64,000 bases of DNA from Chitinophagaceae bacterium (lineage in GTDB: Bacteria; Bacteroidota; Bacteroidia; Chitinophagales; Chitinophagaceae). The stretch's first letter is position 1, and the number at the start of each line of letters is the position of its first letter. The notes beneath the pieces are model-generated. The model was not told the origin of the DNA, ran no database searches, and saw nothing but the letters and a program-made list of their open reading frames with translations. The stretch covers positions 124,001-188,000 of the forward strand of contig CANGIT010000001.1 in assembly GCA_947454155.1 (NCBI GenBank), in the 5' to 3' direction. Positions 8,146-17,292 of this stretch are shown piece by piece. Made by a program: the position numbers and the translations under genes.

Positions 8146-10266
8146 GTGGACATCAGGAAAGACATATTGTGGCGCGTATACCTATGCTTTTTGGGCATCA
8201 TCGGGTTAGGGCTTTGTGTCCTTGGTCGTACTTTTTACCTGCAGAACATTCAGGGTAAGTACTGGAGAAGCATGGGCGACAGTCTTCATTTAAAATATAT
8301 GCCGATTGAGGCGGAGAGAGGAAGCATCTACAGTGAGGATGGCAATATTCTCAGTACTTCAGTACCTGTATTTGATGTGTATGTTGATTTTGGCGCTGAA
8401 GGCCTGAGAGAAAAAAATGGCAAGAGATTCAAGGAAAATCTAGATTCGCTTTCCATTGCTTTAAGCCATTTGTTCAATGATAAAACTGCGGCGGATTACA
8501 AAAGAGAATTTGAGCAGGCTTACAGCATTCCCGAACATTATCATTTGCTGAAAAGAAAAATCTCATTCGATCAATACAGACAACTTCGTGAATTTCCGCT
8601 GGTAAGATTGGGCAGAAACAAAAGCGGTTTTATTTATGAGTCTCGCGATAAAAGAATTAATCCCTATGTATTGCTGGCGAACAGAACCATAGGACTTTCC
8701 AGAAAGGATTCTACCAAGAATGTCGGACTCGAAAGATCCTATGACAGTTTGCTGAAGGGTACCTCCGGTCAGCGTTTGATGCGATACGCGGCCGGGGCTT
8801 ACCTCCCTGTGGAAGGCGCGGAAGTGGATCCTGTAAATGGCAAAGACCTCATTACTACTTTAGATACTTACATCCAGGATAAGACAGAAGATGAGCTGAT
8901 GCAAATGATGGTCGATAACAATTCCATTCATGGTACAGCCATCGTGATGGAAACAGCCACCGGAAAAATCAAGGCCATTGCCAACCTGGGCGTTCAACCC
9001 GATGGAACCTATACCGAAGACCTCAACTATGGCATTGGTAAGGCAACAGAACCAGGGTCTATTTTCAAGTTGGCCACTTTGCTGAGCTTGTTGGAAGATA
9101 AATATGTAACTGTTGACACAAAAGTGGATTGCGAAGGCGGTGTGAAATTCTTTTCAGGGCTAAGAATTAAAGACTCGCATTTGGGTACAGGGGTGATTTC
9201 TGTACAGGATGCTTTTGCAAGAAGCAGCAATGTGGCGTTCGCTAAACTGGCCACACAATATTACCAGTCGCAACCCATGAAATGGTGGGCTCACCTCGAT
9301 AAGTTTCGTCTGAATAAAATGACAGGAATTGATATTACAGCAGCTTCCGGCAAACCTACAATCAAGAAGCCCGGTACAAGCTATTGGCAAGGTACTACCA
9401 TTCCGTTTATGGCTCACGGTTATGAAGAGCTGGTGACCCCGCTCCACATGCTGATGCTTTATAACGCTGTAGCTAACAATGGTAAAATGATGAAGCCTTA
9501 TCTGGTCAGCGCCATCAAAGAACATGGTGTGGTAGTTAGGAACATTGATCCTGTAGTGCTGGATCCAAAAATCGTAAGTGATGAAACGCTGGTTCAGGCA
9601 AAAGCTTGTTTGAGAGCGGTTGTTGACAGTGCACATGGTACAGCGCATAAAGTGGTATTTGACAGTGCTTACTCCATTTCTGGAAAAACTGGAACTGCAG
9701 TGACGGCATTGGATAACCGAGGTTATAACAAAGGCAATAAGATTTATCAGGCTTCTTTCATCGGTTTTTTCCCTTCAGACCATCCTCAGTACACCATAGC
9801 TGTTGTTATTCAAAACAGTAAAGCGTCTAAAAAAATATATGGTGCTGATGTATCAGGTACTGTATTCAAAAAAATCAGTGACCATATTTATAAGAAATTA
9901 CTAAGTAAGAACGAGAATACAAAATCACCTGCCATCGACTCTTCATCTTATCAATATTTCGGCATGAAAACAGATTTGCTCTCCATTTTCAATCAAATGA
10001 ATTTGACGTATAGTGACTCTTCCAATGCAGGTCAGTGGAGAACAGCCAGCATGGTAAGCAGTAAAGCTGGGTTGAAGGCTGTTGCAGCAGATCAAAACAG
10101 TGGCGTGCCTGATGTGAAAGGAATGGGATTGAAAGATGCAGTTTATCTGCTGGAAAATAAGGGACTGGTTACACAAGTTTCGGGTAAAGGAAGAGTGATC
10201 AGTCAGAGTTTAAATGCAGGTTCTAAAATTATCAAAGGTCAAAAAATTGTAATCGTACTCAATTGA
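8146..10266 (+). CDS. ftsI: Division transpeptidase (class B PBP) with C-terminal PASTA domain
   Basis: Monofunctional penicillin-binding protein that cross-links septal peptidoglycan. 706 residues: a transmembrane anchor at about 9-31, a PBP dimerisation domain from about 50, and a transpeptidase domain with the SxxK motif at Ser305 (SIFK), SSN at about 360-362 and KTG in SGKTGTAV. The last 55 or so residues (from VPDVKGMGLKDAVYLL) form one PASTA domain, as in SpoVD and PBP2x-type proteins but not E. coli FtsI. The start is GTG at 8146; a stop codon lies in frame at 8131 and no ATG lies between. Confidence 0.95.
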   Translation: MDIRKDILWRVYLCFLGIIGLGLCVLGRTFYLQNIQGKYWRSMGDSLHLKYMPIEAERGSIYSEDGNILSTSVPVFDVYVDFGAEGLREKNGKRFKENLDSLSIALSHLFNDKTAADYKREFEQAYSIPEHYHLLKRKISFDQYRQLREFPLVRLGRNKSGFIYESRDKRINPYVLLANRTIGLSRKDSTKNVGLERSYDSLLKGTSGQRLMRYAAGAYLPVEGAEVDPVNGKDLITTLDTYIQDKTEDELMQMMVDNNSIHGTAIVMETATGKIKAIANLGVQPDGTYTEDLNYGIGKATEPGSIFKLATLLSLLEDKYVTVDTKVDCEGGVKFFSGLRIKDSHLGTGVISVQDAFARSSNVAFAKLATQYYQSQPMKWWAHLDKFRLNKMTGIDITAASGKPTIKKPGTSYWQGTTIPFMAHGYEELVTPLHMLMLYNAVANNGKMMKPYLVSAIKEHGVVVRNIDPVVLDPKIVSDETLVQAKACLRAVVDSAHGTAHKVVFDSAYSISGKTGTAVTALDNRGYNKGNKIYQASFIGFFPSDHPQYTIAVVIQNSKASKKIYGADVSGTVFKKISDHIYKKLLSKNENTKSPAIDSSSYQYFGMKTDLLSIFNQMNLTYSDSSNAGQWRTASMVSSKAGLKAVAADQNSGVPDVKGMGLKDAVYLLENKGLVTQVSGKGRVISQSLNAGSKIIKGQKIVIVLN

Positions 10267-10277
10267 GTTCATCATAA

Positions 10278-11738
10278 ATGTTAAACGAAATTCTATACAA
10301 GGTTAATATCACTGCAGTCGCCGGCGACATGTCGGTTGTGGTGAATGACCTGTGTATAGATTCGAGAAAGGTCACCAAGGGAAGTTGCTTCGTCGCTATC
10401 AGGGGAACCCAAGCCGATGGGCACCAGTTCATTGAAATGGCAATAGAAAAAGGCGCGATAGCGATTGTATGTGAGCAGATGCCCGAAAATAAAGCAGTGG
10501 GAGTCACCTATGTGGTGGTTGCCGATACTTCCCTCGCCATAGCGCTGATGAGCCATCAATTTTATGGTGAGCCATCGAAAAAAATAAAACTGGTAGGCGT
10601 TACCGGTACCAATGGAAAGACGACCATCGCTACTTTGCTTTGGAAATTGTTTACAGATCTTGGCTATAAATGCGGACTGATCAGTACGGTTCAAAACCAG
10701 ATTGGAGACGATGTGCTTGCCGCCACCCATACAACTCCTGATGCCATCCGATTGAATGAATTACTGGCCAGAATGGTAGCGGAAGAATGCGATTTTGTTT
10801 TCATGGAGTGCAGCAGTCATGCTATCCATCAGCACCGCATTGCCGGCGTGGAATTCAAGGTGGCCATTTTCAGCAATATCACGCATGACCATCTCGATTA
10901 TCACCAGACTTTCGAGGAGTACATAAGAGTAAAGAAATCATGGTTCGATTCGTTGCCTAAAAACGCATGTGCCATCAGCAATGCCGACGATAGAAGAGGG
11001 GCAGTGATGCTGCAGAACACCGAAGCGAAAAAATATTTCTACAGCCTGAAAACACTGGCAGATTTCAAAGGCAAAATACTTGACAATGGGCTTTCCGGCT
11101 TGCACATGACCATCAATGAACTGGAGGTGCATTTCAAACTGATTGGCGAATTCAATGCTTACAACCTGCTGGCTGTCTATGCAGCGGCCATTTGTTTAGG
11201 AGAAGAGAAATTTAAAGTATTACAAACATTGAGCATGCTCACCGGCGCAGAAGGAAGATTTGATTATAGTGTGAGTGAACAGGATAAGCTTGTTGGTATT
11301 GTCGATTATGCTCATACGCCCGATGCTTTGCTGAATGTACTGGCCACTATCAAAAACTTACGTCAGGGAGAACAGCGCATCATTACGGTTGTGGGATGCG
11401 GTGGTAACAGAGATGCGGCCAAAAGACCTGTGATGGCCGAAGTGGCCTGTCAATATAGCGATAAAGTGATTCTTACCTCTGATAACCCTAGAAACGAAGA
11501 CCCATTGGAAATACTGCGTCAGATGGAAGCAGGTGTCAATGTGGTCGCTAAAAGAAAATGCATCACCATCGCCGACAGAAAAGAAGCCATCAAAACGGCG
11601 GTGAGTCTGGCTGCGAAAGAAGACATCATTTTAGTGGCCGGAAAAGGTCACGAAAAATACCAGGAGATTGCCGGCGTGAAATATGATTTTGATGATAAAA
11701 AAGTGATGGCGTCGATGTTTGAGTTGCTGGAAAGATAA
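10278..11738 (+). CDS. murE: UDP-MurNAc-tripeptide synthetase MurE
   Basis: Cytoplasmic Mur ligase adding the third amino acid to UDP-MurNAc-L-Ala-D-Glu with ATP. 486 residues. Seen: N-terminal UDP-binding domain, ATP loop GTNGKTT (about 110-116), ECSSHAI, and the C-terminal DNPRNEDP motif. DNPR is the signature of enzymes that add meso-diaminopimelate, so the organism probably has DAP-type peptidoglycan. Located between ftsI and mraY; murF does not follow as it does in E. coli. Confidence 0.97.
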   Translation: MLNEILYKVNITAVAGDMSVVVNDLCIDSRKVTKGSCFVAIRGTQADGHQFIEMAIEKGAIAIVCEQMPENKAVGVTYVVVADTSLAIALMSHQFYGEPSKKIKLVGVTGTNGKTTIATLLWKLFTDLGYKCGLISTVQNQIGDDVLAATHTTPDAIRLNELLARMVAEECDFVFMECSSHAIHQHRIAGVEFKVAIFSNITHDHLDYHQTFEEYIRVKKSWFDSLPKNACAISNADDRRGAVMLQNTEAKKYFYSLKTLADFKGKILDNGLSGLHMTINELEVHFKLIGEFNAYNLLAVYAAAICLGEEKFKVLQTLSMLTGAEGRFDYSVSEQDKLVGIVDYAHTPDALLNVLATIKNLRQGEQRIITVVGCGGNRDAAKRPVMAEVACQYSDKVILTSDNPRNEDPLEILRQMEAGVNVVAKRKCITIADRKEAIKTAVSLAAKEDIILVAGKGHEKYQEIAGVKYDFDDKKVMASMFELLER

Positions 11739-11771
11739 AGAGCTTAACCCGAAAGGGACAATTATAAATTA

Positions 11772-11789
11772 ATCACTCCGAGGAGTGAT
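11772..11789. promoter_or_regulatory. Inverted repeat before mraY
   Basis: Perfect 8-bp inverted repeat ATCACTCC / GGAGTGAT with a 2-base centre, in the 69-base gap between murE and mraY. No T-run follows, so it is not a standard terminator. It could be an operator or an RNA hairpin affecting mraY translation. Confidence 0.4.
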
Positions 11790-11807
11790 CACCTGTAAAG
11801 AAAAAAA

Positions 11808-13106
11808 ATGTTTTATCACCTGTTCGATTGGATGGCCAAACATCACTACCGACTTCCTGGCGGAGGACTGTTTCAGTTCATCACCTTCAGGGTGATGCTG
11901 GCGCTGATCGTATCGCTGGCGATAACCACGGTTTTTGGAAAAAAACTGATCGGCTTCCTACAAAGAAAACAATTAGGCGAAACCGTTAGAGATCTTGGTT
12001 TAGCTGGTGAAGAACAGAAAAAAGGTACACCTACCATGGGTGGCATCATCATCGTTCTCGCTATCATCATCCCCACCTTGATGTTCGCCAATTTGCACAA
12101 GGCCTACATCCGGCTGATGTTGTTGTGTACGGTTTGGCTGGCGGTAATCGGCTTCATCGATGATTACCTGAAAATAAGAGCCAAAAAACTGGCCAAAGAA
12201 AAGGGGATTGATTTCAAAAAGACAAATGCTGATGGTCTTGCAGGTCGTTTCAAAATATTCGGACAGGTGATGCTAGGTATCATTGTGGGAGCCACGCTTT
12301 ATTTCAATCCTAATGTGGTGGTAAAGAGAGAGGTCTTGTCAACTTCTCCTGTGGCTACTGTGAGTAACGTCGCCAAGCAAATCAAGTATGACACCTTGAT
12401 GATTGATGGAAAAAGACGTGTGTTCACGGATGCCAAAAGCGTCATCACCACCATTCCTTTTGTAAAAGGTCATGAGTTCAACTATGCGCGTTTGCTGCCT
12501 AAAAGCATGCAGGATTATACCTACATCGTTTATATCCTGATTGTCATTTTTATTGTAACCGCTGTTTCCAATGGTGCCAACATCACCGACGGACTGGATG
12601 GATTGGCTACAGGGGTGAGCGCCATTATCGGCATCTGCCTGGGCATATTCGCCTATGTAAGCGGCAACATCAAATTTGCCGAGTACCTCAACATCATGTA
12701 TATCCCCAACCTCGGCGAGTTGTCCATTTTCATCGCTGCGTTCGTAGGGGCTTGTGTGGGATTCCTTTGGTACAACTCTTATCCTGCACAGGTATTCATG
12801 GGCGATACCGGAAGTCTGGCCTTAGGTGGTATCATCGCCGCGCTGGCCATCATTGTAAGAAAAGAATTACTGATACCGATTTTTTGCATGGTTTTCCTCG
12901 TCGAAAATCTAAGTGTCATGATACAGGTGAGCTATTTCAAATACACCAAGAAAAAATATGGTGAAGGCCGAAGAGTGTTTTTGATGAGTCCGTTGCATCA
13001 CCATTACCAGAAAAAAGGATTTCATGAGAGCAAGATTGCCGTGCGATTCTGGATTGTGACCATTTTGAGTGTGGCCATGGCCATTGTGACATTGAAACTG
13101 AGATAA
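11808..13106 (+). CDS. mraY: Phospho-MurNAc-pentapeptide transferase MraY
   Basis: Polytopic inner-membrane enzyme making lipid I from UDP-MurNAc-pentapeptide and undecaprenyl phosphate. 432 residues, about 70 longer than E. coli MraY. Seen: [49 protein letters not shown] and the histidine motif [14 protein letters not shown] near the C-terminus. The extra length is mainly a hydrophilic insert at about residues 175-230 between transmembrane segments; inserts here are typical of Bacteroidota MraY. Catalytic aspartates and the HHH loop are intact. Confidence 0.97.
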   Translation: MFYHLFDWMAKHHYRLPGGGLFQFITFRVMLALIVSLAITTVFGKKLIGFLQRKQLGETVRDLGLAGEEQKKGTPTMGGIIIVLAIIIPTLMFANLHKAYIRLMLLCTVWLAVIGFIDDYLKIRAKKLAKEKGIDFKKTNADGLAGRFKIFGQVMLGIIVGATLYFNPNVVVKREVLSTSPVATVSNVAKQIKYDTLMIDGKRRVFTDAKSVITTIPFVKGHEFNYARLLPKSMQDYTYIVYILIVIFIVTAVSNGANITDGLDGLATGVSAIIGICLGIFAYVSGNIKFAEYLNIMYIPNLGELSIFIAAFVGACVGFLWYNSYPAQVFMGDTGSLALGGIIAALAIIVRKELLIPIFCMVFLVENLSVMIQVSYFKYTKKKYGEGRRVFLMSPLHHHYQKKGFHESKIAVRFWIVTILSVAMAIVTLKLR

Positions 13107-13459
13107 AAACTGTAGAGAGTTTTAACATAGATCCCTAACCCCTTGAAGCTATTGCTACCCATTAAGTTCAATGCTTTTGAAGAACCATTTTTCTTTTGAT
13201 CACGGATATCTTATCCTGATTCGTTATCATCAGAAAACACAACATCCTAAACCAAACGACATTGAAGGTTCGTCCTGTAAATGTCAATACCATTGAAGAA
13301 CCATTTTATTCCTATCCTTAAAAAAGATATTGAAGGAAGATTTTGTCCTGTAAATATCAATACCATTGAAGAACCATTTTTACCCTTTGAAGACAATGGG
13401 TGGAGGTAACCCGAATCCGTACTTATTTTAAATCTAACCGGTCGATTGAACGCAGTCAA
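13107..13459. repeat. Intergenic direct repeats upstream of murD
   Basis: This 353-base gap, the largest inside the dcw cluster, holds three copies of TTGAAGAACCATTTT (13177, 13293, 13366). The last two belong to a longer direct repeat of about 47-52 bases with 73-base period, each running from ATTGAAGG through GTCCTGTAAATnTCAATACC to the 15-mer. No gene or terminator is seen. Its function is unknown; candidate roles are a regulatory region for the murD-ftsZ part of the cluster or a relic of duplication. Confidence 0.8.
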
Positions 13460-14800
13460 ATGAACAAAAGAATCATCATATTGGGAGCAGGAGAAAGTGG
13501 CGTAGGTGCCGCTATTCTGGCCAGCCGCAAAGGTTATGATGTATTCCTGAGCGACAGCGGAGCCATTACCGAAAAATATATTTCAGAATTAAACAGCTAT
13601 GCCATCGCTTTTGAACAGGGTGGACATGATGAAGCCCGCATCTTAACCGCCCATGAAGTGGTGAAAAGTCCGGGTATTCCTGAGAAAGCCGCCATTGTAA
13701 AAAAAATCAGAGCCGCTCAGATTCCTGTTGTCAGTGAAATTGAATTTGCTTATAGATATATTGGCAACAGCAAAATAGTGGCCATTACCGGCAGCAACGG
13801 AAAAACTACCACTACTGCATTGACGTATCATATTTTAAAACACGCACAGATGGATTGTGCATTGGTTGGCAATATCGGATTCTCATTTGCCCGTCAGGTG
13901 GCCTTGGATCCCAAGCCGATTTACGTGGCTGAAATCAGCTCCTTTCAGCTCGACGACATCAGCACTTTCAGGCCCGATGTGGCAGTGCTCACCAATATTA
14001 CAGAAGATCACTTGGATCGTTACGACTACAAGTTTGAGAATTATATCGCCAGCAAGTTTAGGATTATCGAAAATCAACGTGAGGCCGATGTGTTCATTTT
14101 CAACATCGACGACGAAGTTACCCGCAAGCATCTTACTAACTATCCCATAAAATCAACCCAAGCTCCTATAACCATGAGTAAAGAATTACCCCAAGGCGCC
14201 TATCTCACCAATGCAAAAATGTATATCAAGTGGAAGAACGAAGAAATACAGATGAGCGTGGAGGATTTTGCCATCAAAGGAAAACACAACCAATATAACA
14301 GTATGGCAGCAAGCATGGCGGCAACGGCGCTGGACATCCGTAAAGAAAAAATCAGGGAAGCTTTGCAGACTTTCGAAAGCCTGGAGCATCGCATGGAAAA
14401 AGTGGCCACCATCAAAGGTGTGGAGTTTATCAACGACAGCAAAGCTACCAATGTCAACAGCACCTGGTATGCACTGGAAAGCATGACCAAGCCGGTGATA
14501 TTGATTTTAGGAGGAGTGGATAAAGGGAATGATTATGAACTGATCAAAGAGATGGTGGGAGAAAAAGTGAAGGCGATTGTTTGTATGGGAGTAGACAATG
14601 CCAAAATTCATGAGGCATTCGATGAAACCGTGGCGCTGATTGTGGATACGGCGAGTGCGGAAGAAGCGGTGAAAACAGCTTTTCATTATGCCAACAAGGG
14701 CGAAGCGGTTTTGCTGAGTCCGGCATGTGCCAGCTTCGATCTTTTTAAGAACTACGAAGACAGAGGCAATCAATTCAAACAAGCGGTAAGAAATCTCTAA
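13460..14800 (+). CDS. murD: UDP-MurNAc-L-Ala:D-Glu ligase MurD
   Basis: Cytoplasmic Mur ligase adding D-glutamate to UDP-MurNAc-L-Ala. 446 residues from the ATG at 13460, which gives the classical N-terminus MNKRIIILGAGESGVG; a possible in-frame extension of 20 residues upstream is unlike the family. Seen: ATP loop GSNGKTTT (about 111-118), ITEDHLDRYD, HRMEKVATIKGVEFINDSKATN and the C-terminal LLSPACASFDLFKNYEDRG. First of a tight run murD-ftsW-murG-murC-ftsQ. Confidence 0.97.
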   Translation: MNKRIIILGAGESGVGAAILASRKGYDVFLSDSGAITEKYISELNSYAIAFEQGGHDEARILTAHEVVKSPGIPEKAAIVKKIRAAQIPVVSEIEFAYRYIGNSKIVAITGSNGKTTTTALTYHILKHAQMDCALVGNIGFSFARQVALDPKPIYVAEISSFQLDDISTFRPDVAVLTNITEDHLDRYDYKFENYIASKFRIIENQREADVFIFNIDDEVTRKHLTNYPIKSTQAPITMSKELPQGAYLTNAKMYIKWKNEEIQMSVEDFAIKGKHNQYNSMAASMAATALDIRKEKIREALQTFESLEHRMEKVATIKGVEFINDSKATNVNSTWYALESMTKPVILILGGVDKGNDYELIKEMVGEKVKAIVCMGVDNAKIHEAFDETVALIVDTASAEEAVKTAFHYANKGEAVLLSPACASFDLFKNYEDRGNQFKQAVRNL

Positions 14801-14848
14801 GCATCCGACAAGAAAAAACGCATCAGCAAAAGCTATTATCAAGCAGCA

Positions 14849-16198
14849 ATGGCAGAAATTTTCAATAAGATAAAAAACATATTCACTCCGGCAGTGGAAG
14901 GCGATTTTTCGGCAACATCACTGAAGAATTTCGGTAATGTGGGCGGCAATATCGTCAGCAAAACCAAGGGTGATAAAACCATCTGGGCATTGGTGCTGAT
15001 TCTTACAGTGGCCAGCTTGTTACTTGTTTACAGTAGTACAGGTTCGCTGGCTTACCGCATGAGCAGAAGCACGGAGAGTTATCTGTTCAAACAATTCGCT
15101 TTGATCATTGCCGGTCTGATGATCATCTATTTCGCCCACCGTATCAATTATACCATATACTCGCGTCTGGCAGTGATTGTGTTTGTGATTTCGGTTCCAT
15201 TGTTGCTTTATACTTTATTGTTCGGCGTACAATTGAATGAAGGCAGCCGCTGGATTAAACTGCCTGTGATCAATCTCACTTTTCAAACCTCTGATCTTGC
15301 CAAGCTGGCGCTGTTTATGTACCTCAGCCGTATGCTCAGTCGTAAGCAGCATGTGATCAAAGATTTTAAAAAAGGATTTTTACCGATCATCACACCGGTG
15401 GTAATCATATGCGGGCTGATTGCTCCGGCGAACCTGTCTACTGCCATTTTGATTTTTGGTACCAGCATGATGCTGATGTTTATCGGCAGGGTAAGTACCA
15501 AGCATTTGCTGGCAACAATCGGCGTGTTTATGATACCCTTGGTGTTGCTGATTATGCTGGCCGTTTCAACTTATAATAAGGCAGAGCACAAGGCCGAAAA
15601 AATTCCCGCAGCTTTTGCGCTTAAGCGGATACCCACCTGGGTGAGCAGGATACAGACTTACCTGTATAGCGATAAGAAAGATGAGGATAGTGAGAAGCTT
15701 TATCAGATCAATCAGTCAAAAATAGCCATCGCCAACGGCGGCTGGTTTGGTCGTGGTCCGGGTAACAGTGTACAGCGCAATTTCCTTCCACATTGTTACA
15801 GCGATTTCATTTATTCCATCATCATTGAAGAATATGGATTGGTGGGCGCTGCATTTATTTTTCTGATTTATGTATTGTTCTTGTTCAGGTGTATCAGGTT
15901 GTACCGTAAATGTCCTTTTGCATTTGGTGCTTTCCTGGCACTCGCCTTGAGTTTCACGCTGGTTATACAGGCCATCGTGAACATGGGTGTGAATGTGAGC
16001 ATGTTTCCGAATACGGGCGTTACGCTGCCATTGCTGAGCATGGGTGGAAGCAGTTTCATCTTTACCTGCATCGCCATCGGCATCATTTTGAGTGTGGCAC
16101 GAAACGTAGAGCAGATAGAAGGTTCGCAAATGGAAAAAGCTTTGGCTGAAGCGAAGCCTGTGGAAACTGATCAAGAAACTGAAAATGCAGAGGCATGA
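14849..16198 (+). CDS. ftsW: Septal peptidoglycan glycosyltransferase FtsW
   Basis: SEDS-family polytopic membrane glycosyltransferase that polymerises lipid II at the septum with its partner class B PBP. 449 residues with about ten transmembrane segments after a hydrophilic N-terminal tail of about 45 residues. Seen: GSRWIKLPVINLTFQTSDLAKLAL, NGGWFGRGPGNSVQRNFLPHCYSDFIYSI and the C-terminal NTGVTLPLLSMGGSS. Its stop overlaps the murG start by 4 bases (ATGA), implying translational coupling. RodA is an alternative by family, but context supports FtsW. Confidence 0.95.
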   Translation: MAEIFNKIKNIFTPAVEGDFSATSLKNFGNVGGNIVSKTKGDKTIWALVLILTVASLLLVYSSTGSLAYRMSRSTESYLFKQFALIIAGLMIIYFAHRINYTIYSRLAVIVFVISVPLLLYTLLFGVQLNEGSRWIKLPVINLTFQTSDLAKLALFMYLSRMLSRKQHVIKDFKKGFLPIITPVVIICGLIAPANLSTAILIFGTSMMLMFIGRVSTKHLLATIGVFMIPLVLLIMLAVSTYNKAEHKAEKIPAAFALKRIPTWVSRIQTYLYSDKKDEDSEKLYQINQSKIAIANGGWFGRGPGNSVQRNFLPHCYSDFIYSIIIEEYGLVGAAFIFLIYVLFLFRCIRLYRKCPFAFGAFLALALSFTLVIQAIVNMGVNVSMFPNTGVTLPLLSMGGSSFIFTCIAIGIILSVARNVEQIEGSQMEKALAEAKPVETDQETENAEA

Positions 16199-17292
16199 GC
16201 GGAAAAAGATTCATCGTTGCGGGAGGTGGAACCGGGGGACATATTTTCCCCGCGATTGCCATCGCCAATGCGCTTAAAAAGCTTCATCCTGATGCGCAGT
16301 TTCTTTTCATCGGGGCCCGTGGAAAAATGGAAATGGAAAAAGTGCCTCAGGCGGGTTACGCCATCGAAGGGCTGACCATTGCCGGATTCAACAGAAGTTC
16401 TTTGATTAAAAATATCGGACTGCCGCTAAAACTGATACAGAGTTTTTTTCAGGTGGCCGGCATCTTTAAAAAATTCAAACCCGATGCGGTGATTGGCGTG
16501 GGTGGTTATTCCAGTTTTCCTGTACTGAGATATGCGCAGTCGAAAAACATACCCACTTTCATTCATGAAGCCAATTCATTTGCTGGGAAGTCGAACATGA
16601 TGCTGGCAAAAAAAGCGGCCAAAGTGTTTACCGCTTCATCGGGAATGGAGAAATTTTTTCCGGCTGAAAAAATAATGATCAGCGGCAATCCGGTGAGAAA
16701 GACAATTGTAGAGAGTAGGGTTTCTCAGGAAGAAGGACTGGCGCATTTCGGATTGAACACTTCGAAAAAAACAGTGCTGGTCATCGGTGGTAGCCTGGGT
16801 GCCAAAAGCATCAACGAAGCCATCTGCAGTCATCTGCAAGATTTCGGGCAAAACAACTTGCAGCTGATCTGGCAAACCGGAAAGCTTTTTGTCGAAAAAG
16901 CCAAACAAGCTGTTTCGGGTATGCCTGATGTTTATGTGAATGACTTTATCACACAAATGGATATGGCTTACGCTGCAGCGGACATTGTGATCAGCAGAAG
17001 CGGCGCCATGTCGGTGGCTGAACTTTGTTTGGTAGGGAAGCCTGTAATTTTTGTACCATTTCCTTTTGCTGCGGAAGACCATCAGACGGCCAATGCCATG
17101 CAGCTTGTCAATCAGCATGCAGCCTGGATGATAAAGGATGAAGCTGCTTCCAGCGATTTAATGGAGACATTGTTGAAATTGATTGGAGAAGAGGCAACGA
17201 CAGCGCAGATGAAGAAGAACATTAAAAAACTTGGCATCGACAATGCCGATGAAATGGTGGCAAAAGAAATTTTGAAAAGCATAAATGGGTAA
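16195..17292 (+). CDS. murG: UDP-GlcNAc:lipid I N-acetylglucosaminyltransferase MurG
   Basis: GT28 peripheral membrane enzyme converting lipid I to lipid II. 365 residues, normal. Seen: N-terminal GGGTGGHIFPAIAIA (from residue 10), GVGGYSSFPVL, HEANSFAGKSN, GGSLGAKSIN, and the UDP-GlcNAc-binding region SRSGAMSVAELCLVGKPVIF with EDHQTANA. Overlaps ftsW by 4 bases and murC by 8 bases. Confidence 0.98.
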   Translation: MSGKRFIVAGGGTGGHIFPAIAIANALKKLHPDAQFLFIGARGKMEMEKVPQAGYAIEGLTIAGFNRSSLIKNIGLPLKLIQSFFQVAGIFKKFKPDAVIGVGGYSSFPVLRYAQSKNIPTFIHEANSFAGKSNMMLAKKAAKVFTASSGMEKFFPAEKIMISGNPVRKTIVESRVSQEEGLAHFGLNTSKKTVLVIGGSLGAKSINEAICSHLQDFGQNNLQLIWQTGKLFVEKAKQAVSGMPDVYVNDFITQMDMAYAAADIVISRSGAMSVAELCLVGKPVIFVPFPFAAEDHQTANAMQLVNQHAAWMIKDEAASSDLMETLLKLIGEEATTAQMKKNIKKLGIDNADEMVAKEILKSING

